DNA of 64,000 nucleotides, from the NCBI GenBank assembly GCA_013377005.1, contig JACABE010000006.1, positions 1-64,000 of the forward strand, written 5' to 3'. This DNA comes from Bacteroidota bacterium. Lineage in GTDB: Bacteria; Bacteroidota; Bacteroidia; Bacteroidales; JACABE01. Under the pieces are notes generated by a model. The model searched no databases. It was not told the DNA's origin and saw only the letters and a list, made by a program, of their open reading frames with translations. This document shows positions 25,881 through 34,859 of the stretch, piece after piece. Within the stretch, counting starts at the first letter, position 1. Every line of letters starts with the position of its first letter. The position numbers and the translations under genes were made by a program.

Positions 25881-26786
25881 TTAAAAATATCCTTCACGTT
25901 TTCTGTCTTCCATTGCAGCTTCAGAACGTTTATCATCAGCTCTTCCACCCCTTTCTGTAACACGGGTTGCAGCAATTTCTTCAATTATTTCTTCCAAAGA
26001 GTTAGCTTCTGATAAAGTAACCCCTGTACATGTAATATCACCAATGGTTCGACATCTTACCGTTTTTACTTCTGCTTTCTCATTTTCTTTTAATTTCATA
26101 AAAGGGGCTGTTGCTAACCAATTGCCATCACGGCAAAAAACTTCGCGTTGATGTGTAAAATACAAGCTTGGCATTTCGATGTTTTCCAGTAAAATATATT
26201 GCCATACATCCATTTCAGTCCAGTTACTTATTGGAAAAACCCTAAAATGTTCACCCATATTTTTTTTACCGTTAAAAATATTCCAGAGTTCCGGGCGTTG
26301 GTTTTTCGGATCCCATTGTCCAAATTCATCTCTATGCGAGAAAAAACGTTCTTTGGCACGAGCTTTTTCTTCATCACGACGAGCACCGCCCATAGCTGCA
26401 TCGAATTTGTATTTCTCAATGGTGTCGAGCAAAGTAATAGTTTGCAATACATTCCGGCTTGCATTATAACCGTTTTCTTCCACAGCTTTTCCCTGATTAA
26501 TCGATTCCTGAACAGATCCAACAATTAATTGTGCTCCAATATTATTAACAAGATTGTCTCTATAATCCAGTGTTTCCTGAAAATTATGACCGGTATCAAT
26601 ATGTAATAAAGGAAATGGTAATTTTGCGGGGAAAAAGGCTTTACGTGCCAGGTGTGTAATTACAATCGAATCTTTTCCTCCGGAAAAAAGCAATACAGGA
26701 TGTTCAAACTGAGCAGCAACCTCTCTTATTACATAGATAGATTCAGATTCAAGTTCTCGTAAATGATTTAGATGGAGGTTGTTCAT
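25881..26786 (-). CDS. cysD: sulfate adenylyltransferase subunit 2
   Basis: The 301-residue catalytic subunit of ATP sulfurylase is a PP-loop ATP pyrophosphatase family member. The PP-loop is LLFSGGKDSIV. The segments HIDTGHNFQETLDYRD, GGARRDEEKARAKERFFS and FPISNWTEMDVWQYI are highly typical, and the C-terminus ends RKREGYF as in E. coli. The start at 26786 (MNNLHLNHLRELE) aligns with the family N-terminus; a start 14 codons upstream is open but adds the unlikely extension MHLYTKKEKSETIQ. It is co-transcribed with cysN. Confidence 0.95.
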   Translation of the reverse strand: MNNLHLNHLRELESESIYVIREVAAQFEHPVLLFSGGKDSIVITHLARKAFFPAKLPFPLLHIDTGHNFQETLDYRDNLVNNIGAQLIVGSVQESINQGKAVEENGYNASRNVLQTITLLDTIEKYKFDAAMGGARRDEEKARAKERFFSHRDEFGQWDPKNQRPELWNIFNGKKNMGEHFRVFPISNWTEMDVWQYILLENIEMPSLYFTHQREVFCRDGNWLATAPFMKLKENEKAEVKTVRCRTIGDITCTGVTLSEANSLEEIIEEIAATRVTERGGRADDKRSEAAMEDRKREGYF

Positions 26787-27063
26787 TTGTATTGTTTCAC
26801 TTTTTTCTTTTTTCGTATAAAGATGCAAAATTATAAATTTATTTGTATAAAACGAAACTGAAATTGAAAGCCTGATTTAAGCAGGCTTCTTATGTCTGTT
26901 ATTAACCTATCTTAAAACGAGACAGATTAATATATTCATTAAAAAGCTAAAAGATATATTTTCATGACAATTTATATAAATTGTATTTTAGATCATATAA
27001 ATTTGAGAAATATCACAAAAAATAACGATTTTTGTAAAATATAAATTTAAGAAAACAGATCAC

Positions 27064-28239
27064 GTGAGTATAGAAAACAGTAAAAAATTTATAGATTTAT
27101 TGAATGAAAGCCTGAAAGTTAATACATTTGTACGCTTAGCCATGATGAATAAGCGAAACAAAACAAGTGAACTCAATACTATTACAGCCAAACTGATACA
27201 GATTAAAGACGGCGTAAAGCTATCTGTAGTCTATAGATATCCTACTAAAGACATTACAAAAAATTATAGCATTGATGATAGCTTAACGATTGTTGAACAA
27301 CTCTTAAATACAGATTTTCTTCAAGCTGATTTATTTACGCTCCAAGCCGATTATTTTCTGGCAATTAATAAAAAGAACATCGTATCAATCCGCGAAAAAG
27401 CATCAAGTATCAGCAATCCACCAGAGCTTGCACATGACAAAGAGAAAAATCGAATGATTCCTCTTGTAAATAATATTTACTTAAGAGAACTGGGTATTAC
27501 TACTGCAGACTGGCAAATAAGACATAATATGCAGGACAAATACCGCCAAATAAATAAATACATTGAAATTATAGACGGTATATTAAAAAGCAGTAAGCTT
27601 GAAAACTCATTCAATGTAGTGGATATGGGAGCTGGCAAAGGTTATCTTACCTTTGCTTTATACGATTATCTATACAATGTATTACACAAAACACCCAATA
27701 TTATTGGTGTTGAGCTCAGACAAGAATTGGTTGTCTATTGTAATCAGATTGCTCAGCTTTCATCGTTTACTAATCTATGTTTTAAGACAGGAACAATCAA
27801 AGATGTAGAACTGCCAAAAACTGATATGCTCATTGCTTTACATGCTTGTGATACAGCTACGGATGATGCAGTTTTCAGAGGTATTGCATCCGATGCTAAA
27901 ATTATTATCTGTGCACCTTGTTGCCACAAGCAATTGCGTAAACAAATGAATCCTACGGATGATCTGAGTTTAATCAGTCAATTTGGAATATTAAAAGAAC
28001 GTCAGGCAGAACTTTTAACGGATGGAATCAGAGCTTTACTTTTAGAAGCTTATGGCTACAAAACTAAAGTATTTGAGTTTATTGCCACAGAACACACTCC
28101 GAAAAATGTTTTGATAGTTGGCTTAAAGCAAAAACAAATAAAGATTCCCTGTGCTAATATTTTACAAAAGATTGAAAACATAAAAAGGATTCACGGCATA
28201 GAATATCATTATTTGGAAACTTTATTATCGAAACTATAA
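27064..28239 (+). CDS. class I SAM-dependent methyltransferase
   Basis: The product has 391 residues and uses a GTG start (MSIENSKKF). An N-terminal domain of ~150 residues precedes a Rossmann-fold methyltransferase: motif I is VVDMGAGKGYLTFALYD (near 188), followed by the acidic GVELRQE and the motif LIALHACDTATDDAV. The CAPCCHKQLR segment with paired Cys is characteristic of the Methyltransf_32/GSTCD-like subgroup, whose members include proteins suspected of RNA modification. The substrate is unassigned. It is followed after 89 bases by the small conserved gene at 28329 on the same strand. Confidence 0.85.
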   Translation: MSIENSKKFIDLLNESLKVNTFVRLAMMNKRNKTSELNTITAKLIQIKDGVKLSVVYRYPTKDITKNYSIDDSLTIVEQLLNTDFLQADLFTLQADYFLAINKKNIVSIREKASSISNPPELAHDKEKNRMIPLVNNIYLRELGITTADWQIRHNMQDKYRQINKYIEIIDGILKSSKLENSFNVVDMGAGKGYLTFALYDYLYNVLHKTPNIIGVELRQELVVYCNQIAQLSSFTNLCFKTGTIKDVELPKTDMLIALHACDTATDDAVFRGIASDAKIIICAPCCHKQLRKQMNPTDDLSLISQFGILKERQAELLTDGIRALLLEAYGYKTKVFEFIATEHTPKNVLIVGLKQKQIKIPCANILQKIENIKRIHGIEYHYLETLLSKL

Positions 28240-28328
28240 AGACTAAATATCTAGATAATACGTTCAATTTTATACTCTTAAAAAAGTAATAATATGGAAA
28301 TTAGATTTCCTACTAAAACTTAAACAAT

Positions 28329-28862
28329 ATGACAGAAATAGAATTAGGAATAGGTTCACGTGTACGACATCCTCAATTTGGCAAAGGAGTTGTAGTTCAA
28401 CTACGTTCAGATGCCTATGAAATAAGCTTTATTGAAACAGGAATGCGACAAATCATGCGTAATTTTGAGGGGCTGGAAATAATAGAAGCCATTGAAACTC
28501 CATTGGAAATAGTGACTTATGAAAAAATGGAAAAAAGTTTGATTCGTGTGCTTCGTCGTTTTAGTGATTTACAAGAAACAGTTCCAATGGGTGTAAAATG
28601 GACCAACGGAAAACTAATAATGGTTCCCGGAGACAATAGTTTAAAAGAAAAAGAAATTCCCATCGACACATTCTTTCATAAAATTGTAATGATTCGTGAC
28701 AGAGTGAGAGTGTTGGAACAGAAACTAAATTCCAGTAAACTCAGTGACGAAGAAAAGGTAGAAATGCAACAATATATTACACGCATATACGGGAGTCTTA
28801 CCACTTTTAATGTCTTATTCAAAAATAAAGAAGATTACTTTATTGGTGAAAAAGGTGCATAA
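28329..28862 (+). CDS. conserved protein with N-terminal SH3/Tudor-like barrel
   Basis: The 177-residue cytoplasmic protein of unknown function begins IGSRVRHPQFGKGVVVQLRSDAYEISFIETGMRQIM, the small beta-barrel seen as a nucleic-acid or protein binding module at the C-terminus of UvrD/PcrA-type helicases and in CarD-like proteins. The rest (about 60-177) is mostly helical with the coiled segment MIRDRVRVLEQKLNSSKLSDEEKVEMQQYI. I believe similar proteins occur widely in Bacteroidota without a characterised member. It may act near the upstream methyltransferase, but only proximity supports that. Confidence 0.75.
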   Translation: MTEIELGIGSRVRHPQFGKGVVVQLRSDAYEISFIETGMRQIMRNFEGLEIIEAIETPLEIVTYEKMEKSLIRVLRRFSDLQETVPMGVKWTNGKLIMVPGDNSLKEKEIPIDTFFHKIVMIRDRVRVLEQKLNSSKLSDEEKVEMQQYITRIYGSLTTFNVLFKNKEDYFIGEKGA

Positions 28863-28966
28863 GAAACATTTCTTGTCGTATGCGTAGAAGGATTCTATTT
28901 AAAGCCGTTGTCAACAACAAGAAAATAAAAAATAATTATACTTGTGTTTGTTTCATAATGTTCTAA

Positions 28967-29716
28967 TTAGCAGAAAAATTTTAAATCCAGTTTTTCACCA
29001 TCGAAAACAATATAAGAGAAGCTTTTCACCCAATCTCCTATATTCAGATAACGTGAATTTTCGGCTATTTTTATGTCTAAGGGTAAGTGACGATGACCAA
29101 AAATAAAGAAATCAAAATGTTCTTTTTGAAGAATTTCTTTGGCATAAACAATTAATCTTTCTTTGTCTTCACCTAGAAATATTTCATCTGTATTTCCATT
29201 GGCAATGCGACTTTTTCTTGAAAAATATAAGGCAAGTCCAATTCCAAAATTTGGATGTAATCGTGCAAACAACCATTGATTAAATCTATTGGAAAATATT
29301 TTTTTGATAAATTTATAGCCATGGTCATCAGGACCTAAACCATCTCCATGTCCGATATAAAATTTAAAATTGCCGTAGGTTTGTTGAATAGGTTCTTTGT
29401 AAATATTGGCGTTTAGCTCTTTATGAAAATAATCATAAATCCACATATCATGATTGCCAGTAAAATAATTGAGTTTAATCCCTGCATCTGATATTTCTGC
29501 TAACTTACCTAATAATCTTACATATCCTTTGGGTACAACGGTCTTGTATTCAAACCAGAAGTCAAAAATATCACCTAATAAATAAATCTCTGTTGCATCT
29601 TTTTTAACCTCATCCAGCCATTTTACCATTAGTTTTTCACGTTTCAGGCTACTTTCATAGTCGGGAACGCCTAAATGACTGTCAGAAATAAAATATATTT
29701 TCTGTTTATTTTCCAA
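28967..29716 (-). CDS. lpxH: UDP-2,3-diacylglucosamine diphosphatase (LpxH-like)
   Basis: This 249-residue calcineurin-like phosphoesterase of lipid A synthesis cleaves UDP-2,3-diacylglucosamine to lipid X. All metal-site motifs are present: FISDSHLG, GDIFDFW, GNHDMW, GHGDG and GHRHLP. The FDFW element is typical of LpxH and its relatives. The length agrees. It is the last gene of the tilS - lipoprotein - lpxH row on the minus strand, 13 bases after the lipoprotein gene, so translational or transcriptional coupling is likely. LpxH and its paralog LpxG-like enzymes cannot be fully separated by eye. Confidence 0.9.
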   Translation of the reverse strand: MENKQKIYFISDSHLGVPDYESSLKREKLMVKWLDEVKKDATEIYLLGDIFDFWFEYKTVVPKGYVRLLGKLAEISDAGIKLNYFTGNHDMWIYDYFHKELNANIYKEPIQQTYGNFKFYIGHGDGLGPDDHGYKFIKKIFSNRFNQWLFARLHPNFGIGLALYFSRKSRIANGNTDEIFLGEDKERLIVYAKEILQKEHFDFFIFGHRHLPLDIKIAENSRYLNIGDWVKSFSYIVFDGEKLDLKFFC

Positions 29717-29729
29717 TATAGTGTTAATA

Positions 29730-30503
29730 TTAATGTTTGTTCGGATTGGTTTCCTTTTCAGTTAATTTCTTTTCAAGTTCAAGCATTTTCCTTTGTTTTA
29801 TCCTTTTTGCAAAATTAATTGCATGAGAATTATTTGGTAAAGCTTTCATTAAATTGGTACTTACTTTTTCAAAAACGGCAAAATCTTTTTCCTCATATAT
29901 TACAGGTTCTCTATTTAATGGTTGGTATAAGGCTATTAATGCAGCCAAAGAACTGCTGTTTTTGATGATAAAATTAAGCTGAAAAGCTCTTTGATCAGCA
30001 AGAATCTGTATATAACAGGAGTCAATATTTTTTTTAACGGCTACTCTATTGGCATTATTAATAGACGATTTCCATATTTTCCCAATTGAATCAAGCTTAC
30101 GAAGATTGGGTTGTAAATGATTATTAAGTTCTAATAGTAATTTACTTTCGGGAGAACCTTTCAACGTATATGTTTTTTCAAAACTTTCGTAATCCGTTTC
30201 AAATAAAATTTCCTCGCCTTTTTCTGCAATAATTGAAATATAATGATTAGCATCTTTACGAAGCAAATAAATCTCTTTCTCTTGTGGTTTTACAGTAAAC
30301 ATAAAATCTCCTTCCTTATTAAGGATTGAAGAATCTACAGAAATAATTTCCTGATAAGTAAGCTTTTGTAAAATAATTTTTTTTTGGTCAGCATTGCTGA
30401 TTTTCCCATGAATTATAAAACTGTCTTTAGCATGTTTTCTTTTGCCGCCATCACAAGAAAACAGTATAATAGCTAAAAGCAAAAAGACGATAAGATTTCT
30501 CAT
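29730..30503 (-). CDS. DUF4369-like lipoprotein lacking a thioredoxin domain
   Basis: The 257-residue lipoprotein has the signal MRNLIVFLLLAIILFSC (Cys17). The first half (FIIHGKISNADQKKIILQKLTYQEIISVDSSILNKEGDFMF) matches the beta-rich DUF4369 domain usually found in front of a TlpA-like thioredoxin domain in Bacteroidota; here the protein stops before any CxxC motif. The second half is helical. It either is a thioredoxin-less member or lost that domain. It lies between tilS and lpxH on the same strand, suggesting an envelope task unrelated to redox. The function is unknown. Confidence 0.8.
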   Translation of the reverse strand: MRNLIVFLLLAIILFSCDGGKRKHAKDSFIIHGKISNADQKKIILQKLTYQEIISVDSSILNKEGDFMFTVKPQEKEIYLLRKDANHYISIIAEKGEEILFETDYESFEKTYTLKGSPESKLLLELNNHLQPNLRKLDSIGKIWKSSINNANRVAVKKNIDSCYIQILADQRAFQLNFIIKNSSSLAALIALYQPLNREPVIYEEKDFAVFEKVSTNLMKALPNNSHAINFAKRIKQRKMLELEKKLTEKETNPNKH

Positions 30504-30590
30504 TTATTTTTTTTACAAAGATATATAATTTCGATAAATAGTTAACTTTAAACACATAAAATGATTTATAAGTATTTAACATTCAGGAGA

Positions 30591-31928
30591 TTAAAATGAT
30601 TTCTTTAGTTCAATAATATAGCCCCTATGCGTTTTAGTTGTCAACCTGTAATGCTCATCTATTCTCCAACCGACAACCCATACAATATTATCCCCAGAGC
30701 AAAGTAGCCAAGTGTTTTCTTTATCGATAATTGAAAACTTCTGATCAGTAAAAAAGTCGCTAACTTTCTTTTTCCCATTCATACCGAATGGGAAAAAGAA
30801 ATCGCCATATTGCCATTTTCTTAAGTATAATGGGAATTTCAGTTTATCAAAGTCAAGATAAGCAAGATTTTTATCAGGATTTATCTTAATCATTTCCGAT
30901 TCGGTTGTAATACGAAATTCGAGTATAATTGGATTAAAAATCTGAATATCATCTTCTTTAATATAATAAACCTCATCTTCTCTAAAATCATTATCTATTT
31001 CTGTAATTATCAAATTCTCACGGTCTTTAAGCAAACGATGTGTGGGGGAGAAGAATTGTTTTCCTGAAATCTCATTCAAAGAGAGGATTAAACTTTCAAT
31101 TGTTTCGTTGTTAAAGCCGAAAGGTGATAAAAAATGATAGAGATATATTTTTACAGGATACAAAGCCAATAATTTCTCAATATTAAGTAAAACCTTTGAA
31201 TTTTCAATATTGACAATTTCTTTCCTTTTGATTTCAAGCATTTCATTGAAAATAATTTCTGTCTCTCTTATCTTTTCAATGTTTTCAATCATTATTCTTT
31301 CAAAATCGTTTGTCAGATATTTAAACTGAGGTATAATATTATGTCTGATGGCATTGCGTAAATATTTTTCGGAAGAATTTGAACTATCTTCTCTATGTTT
31401 TAATTGAAGTTCGTTAGCAAATTTTTCTATTTTTTCCCTGCAGGTGAAAAGCAAGGGTCGAATTAAGTGATTTTGTTTAGGTAAAATACCATGTAAACCT
31501 GCAATACCGGTTCCTCTGAGTAAGTTGATAAAAAAAGTTTCTATCTCATCATTTTGATGATGGGCTGTTGCATAATATTGGTACTTTTCTGCTTCAACCA
31601 ATTCTTCAAACCAATCATATCTTAATTGCCTGGCAGCCATTTGAATGCTTACATTTTTTTCTGAAGCAAAGTCAATAGTTTGGAAATGATTAACATGAAA
31701 AGGAACGTTATATTTTGATGCTAAATCTTTTACAAAAATCTCATCTAAATCAGATTCCTGTCCTCTTAACAGAAAGTTACAATGTGCTATGCCAAATTGC
31801 AATCCAGACTGGTAAAATAGTTCGCACATTACAACAGAATCCAAACCACCGCTTACGGTAAGTAAAATTTTATCTTTTCTGGTAAAAAGCTTTTGAGCCG
31901 AAATATATCTTTTGAATTGTTTAAACAT
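30591..31928 (-). CDS. tilS: tRNA(Ile)-lysidine synthetase
   Basis: This 445-residue enzyme attaches lysine to C34 of the CAU-anticodon tRNA-Ile so that it reads AUA. The PP-loop SGGLDSVVM (near residue 25) and the family segments AHCNFLLRG, ATAHHQNDEIETFFINLLRGTGIAGLHGI and RPLLF are intact. The C-terminal TilS domain (KWQYGDFFFPFGMNGKKKVSDFF) is present. The length fits the long form. The start codon at 31928 lies in the T-run of the hppA terminator; a separate promoter box at 31963-31970 would start the transcript inside that hairpin. Confidence 0.95.
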   Translation of the reverse strand: MFKQFKRYISAQKLFTRKDKILLTVSGGLDSVVMCELFYQSGLQFGIAHCNFLLRGQESDLDEIFVKDLASKYNVPFHVNHFQTIDFASEKNVSIQMAARQLRYDWFEELVEAEKYQYYATAHHQNDEIETFFINLLRGTGIAGLHGILPKQNHLIRPLLFTCREKIEKFANELQLKHREDSSNSSEKYLRNAIRHNIIPQFKYLTNDFERIMIENIEKIRETEIIFNEMLEIKRKEIVNIENSKVLLNIEKLLALYPVKIYLYHFLSPFGFNNETIESLILSLNEISGKQFFSPTHRLLKDRENLIITEIDNDFREDEVYYIKEDDIQIFNPIILEFRITTESEMIKINPDKNLAYLDFDKLKFPLYLRKWQYGDFFFPFGMNGKKKVSDFFTDQKFSIIDKENTWLLCSGDNIVWVVGWRIDEHYRLTTKTHRGYIIELKKSF

Positions 31929-31932
31929 AAAA

Positions 31933-31963
31933 GAGGCTGCTTTTATATTTTAAAAGCAGCCTC
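31933..31963 (-). terminator. hppA terminator abutting the tilS start
   Basis: A perfect 13-bp stem (31933-31945 with 31951-31963) with loop TATTT is followed on the minus strand by TTTTATG, where the ATG is the tilS start codon. It ends hppA transcription 57 bases after the hppA stop. Confidence 0.85.
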
Positions 31964-31970
31964 AAAGGTA
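31963..31970 (-). promoter_or_regulatory. tilS promoter -7 box overlapping the terminator
   Basis: Read on the minus strand this is TACCTTTG, a perfect TAnnTTTG box. Its last base is the first base of the hppA terminator stem, so transcription should begin about six bases into the hairpin, leaving a tilS leader of about 28 bases. No clear -33 TTTG is seen. Confidence 0.5.
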
Positions 31971-32019
31971 TAAAAAATCTTATATTTGAATAAAAAGAAA
32001 TTTAAATTTCCTTGTAATA

Positions 32020-34548
32020 TTATTGTTTGATTCTCATTTTATAGAATGAGCGATATACAAAATACAAAGCAACAGCTAAGAAAGCAATACCCACATAAGG
32101 AGCAACTGGTCTGAATGCTTCAGAAATTGCAATTTCCATTGCTAATAAACCAAACAATGTAGTAAATTTAATAATAGGATTCAATGCAACTGAAGATGTA
32201 TCTTTAAATGGATCACCTACTGTATCACCCACAACTGAAGCTGCATGTAATTCGGTTCCTTTTTCTTTCATATCCACTTCAATAACCTTCTTAGCATTAT
32301 CCCAAGCACCGCCGGCATTTGCCATGAATATAGCTTGATACAATCCGAAGAATGCAATTGAAATCAAATAACTAACAAATAATGAAACTGGAGCTGCAGC
32401 TTTAAGTTTATCAGCTTCGTTCATACCAGCAACTAAGTTGATTGGAGATGATAAAAATGCAAAAGCTAATGCAAAAGAGAATATAGCAATAAAAATATTC
32501 AACATTCCTTTTTGTGCATATTGTGTACAAATTTTTACAACAGCTCTCGATTTTTCCACATCTGCTTTTTTTGGTGCATTCGGATCAAGATTAATATGTT
32601 CCTTGATATAAGCAACAGCACGACTGGCTCCGGTAGAAACGGCCTGAATAGAAGCTCCAGAGAACCAATAAACTACTGCACCTCCCAATAAGAATCCGAA
32701 AATTGAATAAGGGTTTAATAAGTTCAATACCATTTCAGGTTCAATACCCAAAGATCCTTTAATTACTAATATGAGTGAGAAAATCATTGTTGTTGCTCCC
32801 ACCACAGCAGTACCAATCAAAACTGGTTTTGCAGTTGCTTTAAATGTATTTCCAGCACCATCGTTAGCTTCCAGATAATGTTTTGATTTTTCAAAATCAG
32901 GTTTGAAACCAAAATCTTTTTCAATTTCTTCGCTGATACCAGGAATTTCTTCAATTAAAGATAATTCGTAAATTGATTGAGCATTATCAGTTACAGGTCC
33001 GTAGCTATCTACAGCAATGGTAACAGGTCCCATGCCCAACATACCAAAAGCAACCAAACCAAAAGCAAAAATAGAAGGATACATCATAAAATCCGCCAAG
33101 CCTTTTGTGCTTGCAAAATATGCAATAAACATTAATAAGAAGAATACCATTCCCTGCCAGAAAGCACTAAAATTACCAGCTACTAAACCTGATAAAATAT
33201 TCAGAGATGCACCTCCTTCTTTGGAAGCTTCCACAACTTCTTTTACATGTGTAGATTTTGGACTAGTAAATAGTTTGGTAAATTCAGGAATTAAAGCAGC
33301 GCCTAATGTTCCTGCGCTAATAATTACAGATAAGGTAATCCATAAATCATTTGGTAAATCTCGGATAGTTAAATAACTTACAATAAAAGTAACAATGATT
33401 GACATTATAGAAGTAATCCATACTAAAGATGTTAAAGGTTTCTCAAAATCAAGATCGTCAACATTATTGTATTTTGCTTTGCTGATTACATTGTTAAATC
33501 CAAAAGAAACAATAGAAGTAACAATCATTAAGATACGCATTACAAATATCCAAACAAGTAATTTAACCTGAAGAATGCCTGTTAAAACTTTTAATGAAGC
33601 ATCACTTGTAATATCAAAATTTGATACACCAAATGTTGTAGCAAGGTTTTTTACAAATTCAGGATTAAAACCAGCAATTGTTTTTAAGCTATAACCTACA
33701 GCTAGAATAATAAATGAAATCAAAGCTACACCTGTTACACCATAGGTTTCAAAACCATCGGCAGTTGGACCAACAGAATCACCTGCATTATCACCCACAC
33801 AGTCTGCGATTGTACCGGGATTTCTTGGGTCGTCTTCACCAATTTTGAAGATAACTTTCATTAAATCAGAACCAATATCTGCTATTTTGGTAAAAATACC
33901 ACCAGCAATACGTAACGCTGAAGCACCTAAAGATTCACCAATTGCAAAACCAATAAAACTTGCACCTGCATATTCCCCTGGAACAAACATCAAAATAATA
34001 AGCATCATGATTAATTCCAAAGAAATCAACATTACACCAATACTCATTCCTGCATTTAAAGGAATATTTAGTAATTTGATAGGTTTGCGTTCCAATGAAG
34101 CAAACGCCATACGTGAATTAGCTAAAGTGTTCATTCTGATACCAAACCATGCAACGCTGTAAGACCCTAAAATTCCTAAAACCGTCCATCCTAAAATCAT
34201 TGCAACACCGCCAATACCAAAATCACCCGATAAAACACCAAAGTAAAATGCTACAGCTGAACCAATAAAAATAAACAGGATAAGTAAAAATTTTCCTTGT
34301 TGAAAAAGATATGTTTTAGATGTTTCGAAAATAACTTGAGCAACATCAAGCATTGATTGATGTGCTTTTATTTTTTTTACTTTCAGAAATTGGTATAGTC
34401 CAAATAACATACCTAAAATAGTAATAAGGAATCCCCAATATAAGATGCTTTCCTTTCTAATACTCTCAGGAATAACAAGATTTGCCTCGCTGGCAAAGTT
34501 TAAAGCAGGCAATAATAATGCTGCTAATGTGCCGTAAATTTTTTTCAT
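32020..34548 (-). CDS. hppA: membrane-bound proton/sodium-pumping pyrophosphatase
   Basis: The 842-residue integral membrane ion pump is driven by pyrophosphate hydrolysis, with about sixteen helices. Substrate-site motifs are intact: IADIGSDLMKVIFKIGEDDPRNP, DNAGDSVGPTADGFETYG (near 250), VDSYGPVTDNAQSI and KKADVEKSRAV. At the position that separates K+-dependent from K+-independent enzymes the sequence is GNTFKATAK (near 562): Lys as in K+-independent forms, but Ala rather than Thr three residues later. The ion (H+, Na+ or both) is not decided. It is longer than the typical 660-770 residues because of inserts, as in other Bacteroidota. It recycles pyrophosphate, including that made by ATP sulfurylase. 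Confidence 0.95.
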   Translation of the reverse strand: MKKIYGTLAALLLPALNFASEANLVIPESIRKESILYWGFLITILGMLFGLYQFLKVKKIKAHQSMLDVAQVIFETSKTYLFQQGKFLLILFIFIGSAVAFYFGVLSGDFGIGGVAMILGWTVLGILGSYSVAWFGIRMNTLANSRMAFASLERKPIKLLNIPLNAGMSIGVMLISLELIMMLIILMFVPGEYAGASFIGFAIGESLGASALRIAGGIFTKIADIGSDLMKVIFKIGEDDPRNPGTIADCVGDNAGDSVGPTADGFETYGVTGVALISFIILAVGYSLKTIAGFNPEFVKNLATTFGVSNFDITSDASLKVLTGILQVKLLVWIFVMRILMIVTSIVSFGFNNVISKAKYNNVDDLDFEKPLTSLVWITSIMSIIVTFIVSYLTIRDLPNDLWITLSVIISAGTLGAALIPEFTKLFTSPKSTHVKEVVEASKEGGASLNILSGLVAGNFSAFWQGMVFFLLMFIAYFASTKGLADFMMYPSIFAFGLVAFGMLGMGPVTIAVDSYGPVTDNAQSIYELSLIEEIPGISEEIEKDFGFKPDFEKSKHYLEANDGAGNTFKATAKPVLIGTAVVGATTMIFSLILVIKGSLGIEPEMVLNLLNPYSIFGFLLGGAVVYWFSGASIQAVSTGASRAVAYIKEHINLDPNAPKKADVEKSRAVVKICTQYAQKGMLNIFIAIFSFALAFAFLSSPINLVAGMNEADKLKAAAPVSLFVSYLISIAFFGLYQAIFMANAGGAWDNAKKVIEVDMKEKGTELHAASVVGDTVGDPFKDTSSVALNPIIKFTTLFGLLAMEIAISEAFRPVAPYVGIAFLAVALYFVYRSFYKMRIKQ

Positions 34549-34859
34549 ACTCTTAAAATTTTGTTCTAAACTCTTTGTTTTTTTAGCAAATATAAGAAAG
34601 AATTTTAAACCTTCGTTATTTTTGTTAAATAAATTTATTCATTTTCCTTAACAACTTATTGTTATAAATGTTTTTAATTAAAATGATTTTTTGTAAAAAA
34701 AAGACATACAAATTACTAAATATTTAGTTATCAGAAAAAAAGATTGAATTTCTTTGTTGAAATTCAGAATTAGTTTAGATTAATTGAATAAAACTTTATA
34801 AAAAATCATAGTTCAAAGAAAAAAAATTATTTTTGCATAAATAATTCATAATTCCATAA
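34549..34859. other. divergent regulatory region, hppA / bifunctional nuclease
   Basis: Each side has a -7 box close to its gene: TATATTTG on the minus strand at 34587-34594 for hppA and TATTTTTG on the plus strand at 34828-34835 for the nuclease gene. The middle is featureless AT-rich DNA. Confidence 0.55.
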
